Shown here in pieces: positions 11,336 through 26,053 of a stretch of DNA of 64,000 nt. The first letter of the stretch is position 1; the number at the start of each line of letters is the position of its first letter. The stretch spans positions 12,452,501 through 12,516,500 of the forward strand of contig CM028915.1 in NCBI GenBank assembly GCA_016801845.1, written 5' to 3'. Source of the stretch: Polydactylus sextarius (lineage: Eukaryota; Chordata; Actinopteri; Polynemidae). The notes beneath the pieces were generated by a model that was not told where the DNA came from, made no database searches, and saw nothing but the letters and a program-made list of their open reading frames with translations. A program made the position numbers and the translations under genes.

Positions 11336-14276
11336 TTATTTAATGTGATATTTTTCCTCCACGTGTCCTTCTATCATTTCACAGTCTCAGCTATGCATGG
11401 ATAGGTCTTCAAGGTTGGAGTGCAGTGCATGGGATGGGCCTTTGGAGAGCTTTAATGTAACTATACGGTTACATTATACAACTCTCCTCTAAAACCATGA
11501 ATAACCAAAGTGTATTTAAAAAAAAAAAAAAAGTTCAATAATCCTTTTAATACTACAACTTACAAATCAGTTTAATATCTTACTGTCACCTCAATTTACA
11601 GCTCACTGCCAGAACATGACACCTTGGTGATACGTTGGCCACCTATGGCAGGATAATAACAGATTGTTTCACATGTGACCAAATCTCACAGCACAGGTTG
11701 AGCTCATTATACTGCAATTCAGTGTTCTCACTGCCAGTAGACGTCCCGTCTGTATGGTTCATTCATTATTTAATCCCGTCTGTAGTCATACTGATATACA
11801 GTACAGGTGTTTTAGAGAGAGGAGAGCAGTACTGCATGAGGGCTGTATTTTATTCATTCATTCCTGTGTGAGTAGAAAAATGTGAAGTTTCACAGTGAGA
11901 GACAAACTGTAAAATACCTATATATATTTTAATGACAGCCCTCCAACACAATATTTAAGTAGGAAGCAGTTTTATTCTATATATTATCATTATTTTATCA
12001 TTACATCACATTATGCAAAAAAACCCTACCAGAGGTGTTATATCATCTGAGGCTTTATGCATCATTTGGACAACGGCTAAAACAAAAACAAAAACAAGTC
12101 TTTTACACATCTTCTCCAAAAAGGGCAAGAATGTGAAGCAAATTCACTTGCTTTTAAATTTAACATAAAAAGTTTGAAATTCAAAACTGAGGAATAGGTG
12201 AAAAATGAACGAAAAAATAAATAATGCAAAGATCCGGAGGGACAGACTTTTTTGCAGCAGAAAAATGTTGGTAATTTCACTGATTATTGCATTTTTAATG
12301 ACTCACAGGGTCAATCTACAACAAAGTAGCAGTGTTCTCCCCTTTTCCCCCTCTTTTATTATTTGCATTTTATTACTTATCACTTTAAAATATTGGACGT
12401 TACATATTACATTAGTGGTTGAGCTTTTAAATAGTCATTGTTGATGGAGTTGTTCCTTAGGCTGGTGATTTTCTTAGAGGAGACTTGATCGTGACAAGGT
12501 GACTGCAGCAGGTAGGTAGTTTGTATGCTGTGTCACCTCTAACCTCAGTCCAGTGAAGCTACAGACTTATCACTTTGCTTTAGATGTTTTTATGTCTGAC
12601 CTTCAGTAAGTCTGACTTCAGTAAGCTCAAGCTTTGACATATATTCTTTGCTTCACAGAATGAAGCACAGCTCATTAGTCAAGAGCACATTGTTCAGTCT
12701 GTGAGTCAGACTAGGCTGTGTAGGTAATAATAACCCTGCCAACCTTTAGATAATCAGCCTCCCTCCAAGGAGTCAAGGAAAAAGAAAGACGGGATGTCAG
12801 TAGCATACATTTGGACAGAGGGGGGTAAAGGACACATATTGAATGACTAGGTGAGAATTACAATTATTACATAACAGCAGGGGGACGGGAAATAACAGGG
12901 GGTGTTAATGTATGGACTTCCCATGGTTTTCTTTTTATTTGTCAGATTCCAATTTCAAGGTGTTTCATTAATTAGACCCAAGCAAAGGTCACTGTAGTCA
13001 GAATTTTTTTCACTACACTTTGTAGTGGGATAAAGGTATCAACAGGAGGATGCTGGACACGTCCAGTAACTCTCCCTACAGTCAATCAGAGTGTGATGCC
13101 AGGTCTCCAATTAAACATCTTAAAAAGTTGCAATATTTACTATTTTCATGGCTAGAAACATCAAGACAGAAGTGTGTAAAAGATGCAAAATAAAGTAAGA
13201 AAAGTTTATTTCTCCCTGATGCAAATCTCCATTAGCAGGTAGCATTCCCTTTTACATTACATTAACCATTAACCAAATGTAACCAAGTTACATGTCTTGA
13301 AGTCAAGTTTTTGTTTTTACAGTGGGGGTCAGGATATTTCTACCTACTTATGACAGGTAGATTCACTAATTGGGCCCAGTAAATATAAGGGCTAAAAACG
13401 CTCCAGTGAAATTTATGACTTGTAAGATGGTGAAGGAGGTGAAGTACAAGCTAACGACACAAAAATTTGTTGCACATCATGTCCACACTTATTTGCAGAA
13501 TTAAGCTTGAGAATTCCTAATCACAGATTTTCTCAGAGGCTTTGTTTGACCTCTTTTTTTGAAAATTCATTCACTGCTGCAAAAGGCTAATTAATCTTTT
13601 CTGCAAAACTTATTGATCTTTGACTTATGAGTACGAACGCTCAGAGAGGAGCTGCAGCGACCACATTATAGTCAGCCTATTTTCCAAATTAAATGAGCAT
13701 CACATCATCTTCTTGAGTGCATTCTTTGGTATAGTGCTAGGAGCTTATTATAAATAAACTTTTGGATTTATAGCTTTACTGTGACCTGCCCTGCCAGCAG
13801 TTCTCTAGAAGCTGGTTCATTGTTCAGCACAGTGTCTTGCTGGGTCTCCCTCCCTTTTAGCATCAGGGTAATTAGGAGGAGGGAAGTCTGGTTTTGTTGA
13901 TGCGGGTGGTACAGGGACTTATGGTATTAGGAAAAAAAAGACTTAATTCAGGCCAGGGAAACCACTCTCATTCTCATGTAACTAATATAAGAAGCTGCCT
14001 GAGAAGTGTGAATGCAATGAAATGACAGAGGTGTTGAAAATGAGTTGAATGAAAGAATTGTTGGTGAAGCCAGACAGAGAGATAACTCTGTCTTGCTCAT
14101 TCATGGTCAGACACTTCCTGGATGCCTTAGTAGCAAATTTTATACTATACATCGATTTTTATCTCCCTAAATTGAGTCCATCTTTTCCCCACCACTTATC
14201 TCTAACTCTGGTCTTTGCCTGCCTTTCAGACTGTGAAATGGAGAGTGGTAATTTCCCCCCGCTTCTCTCTGTATGT

Positions 14277-14410
14277 TAATGAAACGCTAATCTGTTCCTG
14301 AGCGAGCGCTTTAATGAGGGCGACGTGCTTCTCACTCAGCTGGCTAGCGCCCGTTAAGCTACCATTATGGAAATAGCTCGGTACCGCTCATCGTCCTGGG
14401 ACTGGACTGA
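14277..14410. promoter_or_regulatory. Candidate conserved non-coding block
   Basis: Unusually CpG-containing (GAGCGAGCGC, GGGCGACGTG, TAGCGCCCG), with TTAATG sites at both sides and no simple repeats, inside AT-rich intron-like DNA. The combination suggests selective constraint but could also be chance. Confidence 0.28.
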
Positions 14411-15253
14411 AATGTATGCCTTATTTCCACTTTTAAAGCTTTCTTCTCCCTCCTTAACAAGGCTGGGTGTTCCGCTGAGGGAGCGAGCAGTAGATAAACA
14501 AACATAGTAATGACGAGCACTGGGAAAGGCTTCACACACTTTGAGGTCTGGTCGTTTTCAGATGCTGGATGTTGGTTGAGCTAAATAGGCCACACAGGAC
14601 AGATTGTTGGAGACAGAAAGCACAGTGTGAGCCAAGTATTAAACCTCTGCTCTCTCAGATATACACCCAAGTTGGTTGCTTTATTATTAATCAACAGCAT
14701 TGTGTTTATATGTTGTTGTTTTTTTCCTTAGGTCCTCCTTTATACATCTCTCAGTCTCTGACAGAGATAAACACGCACTGAGAAATTGAATTAACTGGAA
14801 TTTTTGGCATTATTTTCAGCTGATTTAGCGCATTCCATTGATCATGTCACATCCTCGTATCCTTAATGCCCTCTGATGTTGATAATATTTGGCCGCATTT
14901 AGAGAAACACCCTAACCATTTTAAAAGTAGGAACAGATGCTACTTGGAGCTTTTCAAAGACTTGTATCAAAGGATATTATGGCTTTATTCATTTTGTATG
15001 TATTTAGGCCAGCCCAGCCCCTGCCACTCCCACAGACCACATATAAAGGGTGGTGTGGTGGGTGACTATGAAATGGATTAACTTCTCCTGCTTGCTTCAC
15101 TCTCTAAATTAAATTGCTCATCTTTAGGCCTCTCTCTTTGTCCCCCATTCTCAATTTGGTCTCGCTTTTTTATTTTCTCAACCTCTTTGTCTTTTGTCTG
15201 GTATCTAATGGTGTAGAATGTAGAACATTATAACTCTCTGTCATTTGTGAGTC

Positions 15254-15255
<2 letters not shown>

Positions 15256-15285
<30 letters not shown>
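15256..15285. repeat. T30 homopolymer
   Basis: Thirty consecutive T. It could be the tail of a retroposed sequence on the minus strand, but the adjacent DNA on either side does not match any element I recognise. Confidence 0.9.
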
Positions 15286-15286
<1 letters not shown>

Positions 15287-17880
15287 ACTAAATGTTGAAA
15301 AGCAGATCAGGTGTGGACAGGCTCTGTGGAAGTAATCTTCTTTACCTTTCACAGCCTCTACCTGATGCTGAAAGATGAGATTACACTCATGTCAAGCTGG
15401 CACTGAGCTGACTTTCCTATCTGGAGCAACTTCCCATCAATGCACAGCTTTTTTTGAATCCCACAGTCATGAACGCCACAGTAATAAAACAGCATGACTG
15501 AGTAAAATACACTGGTAGGACCTTACAAGTATTTTGGGAGAAACAAGTGAGAGTGAAATTTAAGTGTTTGAAATACGAGTGGGAGGTTTGGAGGGAGGTG
15601 GGAGAGAGAGGTGTAGCTATTTTTTTTTCTCTTTCACGCAGCTGCTCACGTTACACAAATTCACTACAGGGCCTGAAACCTCAGGATTCCTCTTACGATG
15701 ATGAAAAGCTGTCTGAGCCTTGTCTCAGATGAGCATTTCAGGGTGTGCTTGGATTTAAAGACCCTCTGGAGGCTTTTGTTACAAGTTTTCAACTTAATAC
15801 ATCAATGAAATACTCATGAACTGTGCCAGTTTGTCAGATTAAGATTGTCAAGCTAAGGTGGTTGGGGGACCGGTTTGATGTAGGCAAAGCTTAATGGCTT
15901 GCACCGCTTCCTTGCTGCAATCCCCATATGGAGAAGTTTCAATCAAAAATCCATAAAGACCCCTGCGTGTTTTTGCCTTTATTATGAAAACTTATCAGTC
16001 ATGCATCATGCACTGGGCTTCAAAGGGAAGAATTTTGCTAAAGTTTAATGTCTGTGTCTGGTGCAGAAATTAAAATTCACTGCAACAGAAAGTGCAAAAT
16101 ATATCTATTATAAATACAGATTTTTGTGATGTGGAACATCAGTATGTATCTATGAGTCCACTAAGAGAGTGTGCCCCAGATTTCCTTATTAAATATTTAA
16201 TAAGTGTTTTGTACATGGCTTGGTGTGTGTCCGTCTCTTGTCGCTGCCCTTGGCTCAGCTTTGGGCGATGCTGGCCGGATCTGTGATAGTGGTTGGCCGA
16301 TTATTACCATTGGATAAAAGTGCTAAAGTTTTTAGTGCAGAATATAACCAAGCAAAACAAATCAACCAGCCTAAACTGAGCGAACAGTGTTTTTTTAAAG
16401 GTGAAACATTCATGGCCAAAAGCTACAATTATTGATTGTTTTTAATAATCTTTAGGCTTCAGGAATAGTTATTTATAAGAGGCTGTGGCAGTGCATCAAA
16501 TCATTGAGAAGAAGCACTCGTCCTCGCATATTGGTGTAGGCTCTTAGCCTGTAACGCCATGGAGAAACCAGCAACCGCAGCGTATAGCAGATGACGCATT
16601 GCAGACGTGCCGACTAAAGGGCTGATCAGAACCAGGCTCTGTTTCTATTCAACACTGACCACAGTAGGGGGGGAGAGAGACGGATAGAGGGGTTGAGGAG
16701 CTGTCATATTTTCCCCCGGGAAGGGAGGGAGGGATTCCCATGTGGTTGAATAATAATGTGGCTCTACCTCACCCCAGAGAAGTTCAGGGGAGCAGGATAT
16801 AGAGTGGGAGGAGAAAAATTGGTCTTAGAGCATTTGTCATAGAAGTTCAGAAGTGTCACTGGCACCACAAAAAGCCCTTCAGTGCTCATAAAATTTAGTT
16901 GTGTGCGTGCATGTGTGTTTTTGTGTTTCATGCTTGCATCGAAATGTTTTTCATTAAACTTGGGGCTGCTAAACAGCAAGAGGCTATAGCATGGAGGATG
17001 TGGCAGTAGTGCGGTAGTCCCAGTCATCGTTGCTCAGCTTGAAGAGGCCACTGACGAGCACAGATGCTGCTTCTGAAGCACCACCGCTGCACGCACCCGA
17101 CAAGCTGTGAGCCAGATTTATCCCAAATTGTAGCTTGACACTCACCCAGAATAACAATATGTTCAAAAGTCTAAGTGTGGAGCCAACAAGAATATTTTTT
17201 CTGCTGACTTTGGTGGTTTGTTTAGTATGCCTTTATCTTGAGACACTAGCCTCAACACTAGCTGAGTCTCTTCGCTTGTATTTCTCTTGGTGTCACATCC
17301 ATGTTTCAATGAAGTCGTTTCACAGCGAGTCTCAGTGACAGTCTTTCATTTTGAACTGCATCCCATTCACTTATTAATTTAAACCTTTATTTTATATATC
17401 AGTGTTTTATCAACCTAGTTGTCTGAACTATCTAGAAACATACGTTTAGAAATTAATCTTGTAGTTCTCATCTTCAGGCAAATCATATGGCATCTGTAAA
17501 GATGTGATAAGCAAATAACATTGAGCTAGTGACAGCAAAGAACCACTGGGCACTGTGGTTCACCACTGTAATTTATTACAGCAGTGTCATGATTATTGCT
17601 TTGTAATTTAGAATTTAGTTTTTCTGCAGGCAGTTTCATGCTAACCAAGCTACCCATTATGTTAGCTTTTAGAAATTAAGTTTGCTAATATAACATTCAA
17701 AGAAACTGAAAATTGACTGTTGGGTTGTCGTATATTATACTCTTCTTCTTGATGATTACTTTTTGTTTCTGTAATTTCTATGGGAATTAATGGTCAACAT
17801 CCTACTTGTGATATGTTTTTCTTAGATAAATGACTCAATGCAACTAATCAAACATCTAGTCTATACATTTGTAAATGAGG

Positions 17881-18060
17881 ATTGTCTCGATCCGATCGTA
17901 GGTATTGGATTGGAACCAGTCTGGGCATTTTTTTTTTAAACTGAAAGACATCTTGTCGTCACTTTTTTTTAAATTAGCTATTTTGTAAATAAACAAATAA
18001 AGCAGCCAGACCCTTATGTTATCTGAGCAAATACAAGTATCAGATCAGGATTTGGAGTCA
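17881..18060. repeat. Possible decayed DNA-transposon remnant
   Basis: CTCGATCCGATCGTAGGTAT at the left and CAAGTATCAGATCAGGATTT at the right, separated by A/T-rich sequence, recall the GATCCGATAC..GTATCGGATCGGGA motifs of a teleost DNA-element family. Terminal repeats and target duplication could not be defined. Confidence 0.28.
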
Positions 18061-19001
18061 ACACATACTCACTAATAAAAAAAATGATCTTGGCTGATCA
18101 TGTTTGTTTGTTCAACATTAATTCTTTTTTTTTTTTTTTGGCAGTAAATTTGTTCTGACTGGTCTGTAGTCACACTCGCTGAGTCATTTTGAATAGTTTT
18201 CCTAGTTTCACTTTGCTTGTAGTAAAAATTCAAAGGACTGATTTTGTCTTCATCCATTAAATTGTGTGTATTTTTGTGCAAGGATGTGCACCTGTACATG
18301 CAGCAAGGGCAGAAGAGAACATACTTGACAAAGACTGTGCGTTAAAAGACTAAAGTGCTGGTGTTGGCTGACTTGAAAGAGAAAAGGGGAGGACGGGGAG
18401 AGAATGAGAAATCGAGATGCTGAATGTTGAACAAAGAAGAAAGCTGGTCCTACAAGCTGCAAAAATCAAACACTAAAAGCGCAGTGTATGCACATGAATA
18501 CAAAAGTGCACAAAAATCTTAAAAACTGAATTAGAATAACTAATGGCTAATTGTGGACACTGGATAGCTTATTTGGTGAATACATTCATGCAAACCACTG
18601 TCTGTGTTTTTTTTCCTGAAAGAAACAACCATATGAGGGAGCGGAAGAGTGTTTTTCATTACTGTTATGTTTAAAAAAAAAAAAAAAAAAAAAGCAGGAC
18701 AGAATTTTTTATTAACAGAACAGTAAGTGGCTTTCAAACATTTATTTCTGCTAAGTCCACAGTGGCCTTGTCTATTATTTATGAATTAACTGCTTAAAAT
18801 GCCTCAAAAAATCCCTTTATGACGCTGCAGGAGGGGCATCAAAGTGGAACAGATGAACTTGCATCAAACTGCATTTTAGTTAAATGGGGCTTGATTGCAA
18901 GATTAAAGCAGAGGAAGTTGATTAAAGTAATATTCATACAGTAATGGTACCATTTGAAACTGAGTTTGTTGAGTTTGGAACAGAACAAAAGTACCAAAAG
19001 T

Positions 19002-19192
<191 letters not shown>

Positions 19193-19589
19193 GAGCCACG
19201 TCTGTAGTGAGCCTGTGTATGTATCTGCATCCTTGCTTCAGTGTGTTTCTGTCACTCCAGTTCAGTGAGTGGCCCACTGGGTGCAGACAATCCCAGGCTT
19301 TGTGTGTGTGTCCTGCTGCCATGCTGTGTACTGTACTGAATGGACTCTGGGGAGCGAGGCGTGTGAAAATCCCACCCTTGCCCACCTAGAGACTGTCAGA
19401 TATGTGTGTGCATAAAAGAAAGACATAGAGACAGAGAGAAAGAGAGTACTTGTGTGTGTGTGTGTGTGTGTGTGCGTGCGCATGCGTGTGGGTGGGTGGT
19501 GTATTCATGTGTGTCCAGGGTGGGAAGTGGTAGCTGAAAGAGGACACTCCACATTGAAACAGCCACTTTCTATGCTGGACAGTACACAG

Positions 19590-19740
19590 AGATGCTTTAT
19601 TGTCCTTTTATTTCATTAACGGGAGAACCTAATGACCTGACAAATGACCCCCGGCAGAGGCGAGTTCGTTTCAAATTCAGCGCCACAGTCTGGTGTGCCC
19701 CTTTCTATCCCCTGTCATCATGCTTTATAATCTATAACTG
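19590..19740. promoter_or_regulatory. Candidate conserved non-coding block
   Basis: Repeat-free block directly after the TG arrays, with TTTCATTAACGGGAGAACCT, AATGACCTGACAAATGACCC, GGCGAGTTCG and TTCAGCGCC. The two TGACC elements resemble nuclear-receptor half sites. Texture-based inference. Confidence 0.28.
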
Positions 19741-20825
19741 CTACTAGAACATTTTTATAGCAAACATTTTGACACGGCACAGCCTGTAAACTGCAGGTGT
19801 GACTAATAACATAAACTATAGCTGCATCAAATCTAAGTTTCACTATTCCAGGGCCCCTGTGTTGTACTTTAATGGAATTGATCCACATAATGTTATTATT
19901 TTCTCATATGTGCTGTTGTTCCAGGATATTTGCATCGATTCCTCTTGACTGTTTGAAACCTTGTTTTACACTCATGTGTCAGCTCACAACTTAGTACATA
20001 AACTGTTGTTTTTGCATATTTATATAAGTTTGATCAAATGCTAAGTGAGCAGTATCGCTCCTATCAGTGTTTAAGTGGCTTTATAGATTCACAGGTGTTT
20101 TCAGTTACTATGTAGCAGTTTGTTGTAACCAGATATAAACAAGGTTGACATGAATCATTTTTCCAGTTCAGCTCTTCGCAATTATGCATGTAATTAATTT
20201 GACTTTTGGCATAAGACTCAAGTTAGTCTGGAAAAATGACTAGAAGATTGCTCAGGTGCCCGTAACGGAGAATCCCCTTCTTGACAAGGGTGAGATGATG
20301 TGACAGTTGAGTGGCATGTTGTGGTAAACAGTCTCTCACCGATGCCGTGCTATAAACTTCCTCTGTTTGCCGACTGTAGTCTTTCATGCCACGTCACATG
20401 TTGTGCAGACATGTGGCATGCAAGACTACAGTCTCTATTAATAACAGTGTTGTCTTAAGTCAACTTGGATTTTCTCCAGAGCTTATGTATGAAAGACAAA
20501 TATTAATTGCTATAACAGACAGTGTTCCAGATTTTATTGCTGTGAGCGAATTCTTTCTCAGTGAGTTTCCCTCATTTCCTGTCTCCTTACAGTGATTAAT
20601 AGATGAATGGATTTTTCACATGTAGATCATCATCATCAATAAGTGTCACTCATGTACGTGCCGCACTTTGTCTCGCTGTGTGGCATGTCGAGATTCAAGA
20701 GGCGGATGTGGGAGCAGTATGCTGTGGTGGAAACCTAGTCATGTTCCCTATTGTTTCTAACCACAACACAGGATGTGGTTGATTCTGATCAGGGAGGTGG
20801 ATGGACGGCGCACACATGCAAATGA

Positions 20826-20858
20826 ATAATGAACAGACACACACACACACACACACAC
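20826..20858. repeat. (CA)n microsatellite
   Basis: CA repeat of about 16 units, continuing as an imperfect CA-rich run to 20880. Confidence 0.93.
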
Positions 20859-23800
20859 TCATACACACACTGTACACAGACAGCACAGACAGGACATTAT
20901 TGACCTCATCCACAGCAGACAAAACCAGTAGGCAAAACAACCGTCGTCCTGTTCAACCCACTGTTGAGGATGTTATTTGTTTAGCTCCAGTAGCTCCCTC
21001 CTGCTGTTCAGAAATGTCAGGCCTCATCATAGTTGGATGGGAGTTTGACTTCATAGTGTGTTTAATGTCTTGAATAAAGGTTCTGTGTGTTTATTTAGCA
21101 AGTTTGTTATGTCATTTCCATTCGCACTACACAGACACATTCGTCTCCTGCCTTTTGTTACAACACACATTAAGCACGGTAGGTAGTGTTCCCATTTCAT
21201 TAAAAGTTTACAGGTAACATAATGTTCATTAAAGAAGTTTCGTCTACCTGAGCTACTGTTGAAAACCTCTCCTTTTTATCTTTGTGTCTACTCCTCTACC
21301 TTCATTTATCCCTCTGTCTGTCTGCTGTTTCTGTTGGTGTGCTAGTTTGTGTTTGTGGCCCAGCCTGTCCGAGCATGTAGACATATGCTCTGTACCTCAT
21401 CTAATTGGTTCTCAGTATTCAAGTGGGGTTGTGGATAGAGAGAGGCAGGGACGTTGCAAGCAAAGCTGACTCTCAATAAACGTCCACAGCGCGGCCACGG
21501 TTGGACAGCTCACTGATGGGCTGTTTATAACGAAGCGTCACTTAATTCAAGGGAAGAGAGGAGCTGAGGCCGAGATAAAGAAAAGGAATACATCAAGAAA
21601 GGGTGATGCATCTTCTGAACAAGAGACAAGTAGACGATGAGATAGATAACAAAACAGAATCACCTCAACAGACAGAACAAGACAGAGGAAGACCTCCCCT
21701 TATGCTGTTACACCCTGAAGGGAATGATTGCGAAACAGTCAAGTGTGTGTGACAGAACAGGGGGGAGGGGGGTCACAGATGTGCAGCAATTTATCTCTGT
21801 GCTTCTCTGCAAACTTGTGATTTATGTGTATCAGTGCCGTGATTCCCAAGCAGCAGCAGGGACCAGCAATATGTGGAAAGCTCAAGTAATTAGATAGTAG
21901 ATTTATAATAACCAGTGGACAGACATTCAATCTGAGTCTGTAGTTACATACTAACACCTCATGTTGTAAATGAGAGTGCATGAAAACTAATTATTGATTA
22001 AGAAGAGAAGTCAGTGCATAAATTATTAATAAGAAAATACCACCAGGTCATGGGTCGGTGGTTTAATTATTAATAAAAGTATATAAAGTGCTGTAAAAGC
22101 AAAGAGTGAGGGCTAAATATTTGAGGTTTTTACCTAAAATGATTCAATTTTGGCACAAAACTAATCAGTGAACACTTAAAATAGCTATATTGTGGATGAA
22201 TGTTTTGAATACTTAGCTAAACAGCTGAAATAGTTGCTAATGCTAAAGTTAATGATTTAAATGTTCTGTCCAAAACAAGCTAAACATGAACAGTTGAAAT
22301 CTATGAGAAAGCCATGTAATAGCAGCCACTTCTACTGTATTAATGGTATTAAGTAACATCCACTTATATTCACTGGAGCCGCTGTTTATAGTATATTCAC
22401 TGGTCATACTCTTGACAGTGTGTGGGTGTCACTTAGCCTTCCGTCTCTGTGTGATTACTAATCGTGATGTTGAGTGCGCAGCCCTTTGTACAATCGATGA
22501 ATGTGTATATGCATGGCTGTGGCTGGACAGTACATGTGAAGGTTTTAGTGTGTGTGTCTGTGTCCTAATATGTTTTCAGGAATGGCCCGAAATCTGCTCC
22601 TTCGCTGTATCTCAACACAAAACAAAGCGAAAGCCCCAGATTATTTATTGTTTTGTCTGCCTTGTTTTTTCTTTTGATACTTGTCAGTTTCCAGTGTCTC
22701 CCTTGGTGCTGCAGCATACACTCCACACTTCTGTGCTATTATTTACTCCCTGCAGTTTTCAGAGTTGAGATGAGAGAATGAGAACGTTATCAAAGAGCCC
22801 GTAGAAAAAGAAAAAAGAGAAAAAGTTTAGAGGGTTGAAACATTCTGACTGATGGAATGTTCTAGGCCAGTTCATTCCCAGCTGTTTTCTCCAAATCAAT
22901 AGATATTAGAAAGACTGAGTGACATGATGGCTCCTGCACTTATATAAAGGAGGCCCTTTACTTCAACATCATGTCATCTCCTGTATGTCATAAGTCAGAC
23001 AAAGATTTGGAAGATCTATTCTGTTCTGTTCTAGATTCTTCTCTTTTCTTCTTTTCTCCTCTCTTAAATTATATTCGGAAGTAGCATAGGACTGTGTGTG
23101 TGAATTTGTGGGAGCCTGCATGTGTGCACACATGTACGATTTCCGTTATAAATACCAGAGGTGATTGACAGTTTCTAGTGTTTGAGGTTGACAGCCCCTA
23201 TTTGTTGTAGTCGACAGGCTTTTTACTGAATGGTTGACGTTTTGAGGTTCCGGGCCTGTCACTGTGCGATGGCTACGGGGCACTGTTGTGATGGTGGTGG
23301 TGGATACCAGTTCATGGTGCCTCCCTTTCAGCATCAATACACAGTGCATGTGTGGCTCCTACAGGCTGTTTTTTATTTTTCCGAACAACTCCGGGCTCAA
23401 AGGGTCATGGGAAGATTAAACATGGTTGTTTTTTGAACTATTCTTCTCTGTTTAATTCTCTGTTTAATAATTACAAGAAACTAACACATTAGAGCAGATT
23501 ATTGTGGTCTCTTATAGTTTATTGGAAGACATTCAAAGCTATATTGACGATGTTAATTGAATTCCACTGCCTATTTTATAGTCCATTGTTACATTTTATC
23601 GTCCATATGAATACCCGAGCAGCTGTAAGTGATATGGTAAGTTCATCAACTGCTGCACATTACGTTTCAGATTTCTGAATAACAAACAAAGGTTTCAGAC
23701 TCTCCATTATGCTAATCTTACAGTCTTCACCGCCTAGAGCTTCCACAGAGGAAGGGTCACTTTCTCTTGATTGGAAAACTGGCTGTTAATAACACTCTCT

Positions 23801-26015
23801 CCACCCACACCTAGACTTAAACAGTAAGTTCACGTCTGTTCTCTGGGAGATTGGGAATTATAGTGGGAATTGCCAGTACAATCTTACCCCAAGCGCTTCC
23901 GCATTCATCAGCAGATGAAGTTTGTTTGGTTGTCATGACTGAAAATGCAGATTTCCATTTTCCCCCCATTTCTGGAATCACAGGATTATAAATGGACCTT
24001 CAGGGCAGTAACAGAGTATAGTATCTGCTGCTGGCGAACTGAAATTGAGACGCAAACACACAAATTGTGTGTAATGTAAAACATTTTAAAACATTATTTA
24101 CAGACATTACTCCGCTATGCTTCAGTGACTTTCAGTGAAAGTAAGCTACAGTATATTCGGTTAGATAAACCTCCTCATTGGGTTCACTGCTCAGCGGTAC
24201 ACTCCAAAGGTTTAGTGTCAGGTACTTCAAAGACATCTCATTACACTCACTACCAACAACTTACTGGCACATTAATCACAATTTACTTTAAGTCCAGTCC
24301 TAATGCAAATAGTCTGTAAGGGCAGTACAGACTTGTACTCGTAATATCCTGTCAGCTATGGGAATATCCAGCAGCAAGCCCGAATTTGAGAAATGCTGGT
24401 TCTAATAGATCGTGACATTTTAAATGTTTTGGGGGCCACTGGTCTCCGTACTGTAATTGCCTTATTATGCCATCCCTCTCTTGTTTGTAAAACATAGTTA
24501 GGGAACATATTAGATGTATGATATATTACATTTAGCCTGATTAGTGTGCCATAATGAGAAGAAAACTATTAATTAAACTCAACATAATACTTCCGGCCAA
24601 TTTCATATCCATTTTCCTCAGCTGAACTTTTGTCCAGTCTCCAATTCCACATCTGCATTCCTCCTCCACAGCGAATCAGTCAGGCTGCGAATGAGTCTAA
24701 CCTCAACAGTGTTGATCAGCCACAGACAGATGGACAGAAACACTCACAACATAAAAGAGGAGGCAAGCGCACCTGTAGCAGTGACGCAAACAACAAAAAT
24801 CTTTATTGAGACATTAAAAGATGGTGTTTTGACAGCACAGCTGCCTTCGTCAGAAATTCTGTTATTAGCTACAGACGGCTGAACAAACTCACACAACTGT
24901 GTGCATCCGCAAGCACACTAAACACACTGTCACAGAGAAGCTAAGTGAAACGTGCCCACGTTTACTTTATCTCTTAACATATTGTTCTTTTTACGTCTCG
25001 GCTACAAAATGTGTCATTCCTCGTTGTTGTCAGCTTAATTTAAGATATGAAAAACACTTTGAATGTCATTGATGACAAAATGCAAATACACTCCACGCAG
25101 TTACTTGTTTATGAAAAAATATTACCTGGTGTCATCATGCCAAGTTTTTATTTGTGCTGTCACCTGCGTGTGTGCCCCAGCGACAGACATCTCTCCTCAC
25201 ATCCTCATAAAACCCAGCTGATCATTCTTCAGTGAGATGGCAGAAAGCAACTCAGACGGCGAAGGGAAACTTGTGAATGTGGGTTGGCACAAAGACAGAG
25301 AGGACAAGCAGACAGGTTGACAGACACACATGTATTGTTCGCTAACTGCCAAACAGTGATGACATATATCCTGTGGTTGCTTTAAGCTGACCGACAGACA
25401 GAGAAGCAGTCAGGCATGCAGACAAGTTGTTACACCAGATGGAAAAATAGATGAACAGTCAATCAGTCATCAGGTTTTGGTAAAGGTGTGTGTGCCTGTG
25501 GCAAGGTAGGAATCTTCTAACAACCAGTGTAGACTTATTTTTTCTAATTAAAAATAATCAAGTTTTGTTTTGATGACAATGAAACAAAGAGGACTGTGTT
25601 CTTGTGTGTGTATAAATTACAGTAAAGAATCCAGGAAGGTAAACTGTTACAGGTATTTGTTATAAGAGTGTGTGTTGAGAGTAGGAAGGATAAAAAGTTG
25701 CCAAAATCCGTCATGTCACCCTTGTGTGCATTTCATCTTCCTTTCTGTCTCTTTGTCTTTCACTGTCAAGATTTCTCTCTGTCAGGAAAAAGTCAAGGAC
25801 CAGGCAGTGGCACGGCACTCCAATTAGACAAACTGTCAAAGAGCTCATCGTTACGAGAAGACACGTAGTATAATGTAACAAAGGCACAGAGGACCTATAA
25901 TGTGTGATATCCTCTTCCTGCAGAGCACTTGAGCTGGCAAAACAACAGTAACCTTTTCTTTGGTGCCGATTTGTTGCTGCGCTGGTGTCATATTGACAGA
26001 AGTAGGAAAGAAGGA

Positions 26016-26017
<2 letters not shown>

Positions 26018-26051
<34 letters not shown>
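26018..26051. repeat. (AT)17 microsatellite
   Basis: Pure AT/TA dinucleotide run of 34 bases, which can fold on itself as a cruciform. Read directly. Confidence 0.95.

Positions 26052-26053
<2 letters not shown>

Noticed and set aside
22100..22310. Stretch with GCTAATGCTAAAG and ACAGCTGAAATAG, reminiscent of a fish repeat
   Set aside because: The resemblance was too weak and boundaries could not be set.
22343..22768. 141-codon + strand frame with TTTTCAG before GAATGG, like an internal exon
   Set aside because: The translation (EWPEICSFAVSQHKTKRK) does not match COMMD10 or any other family I recognise, and no partner exon was seen.
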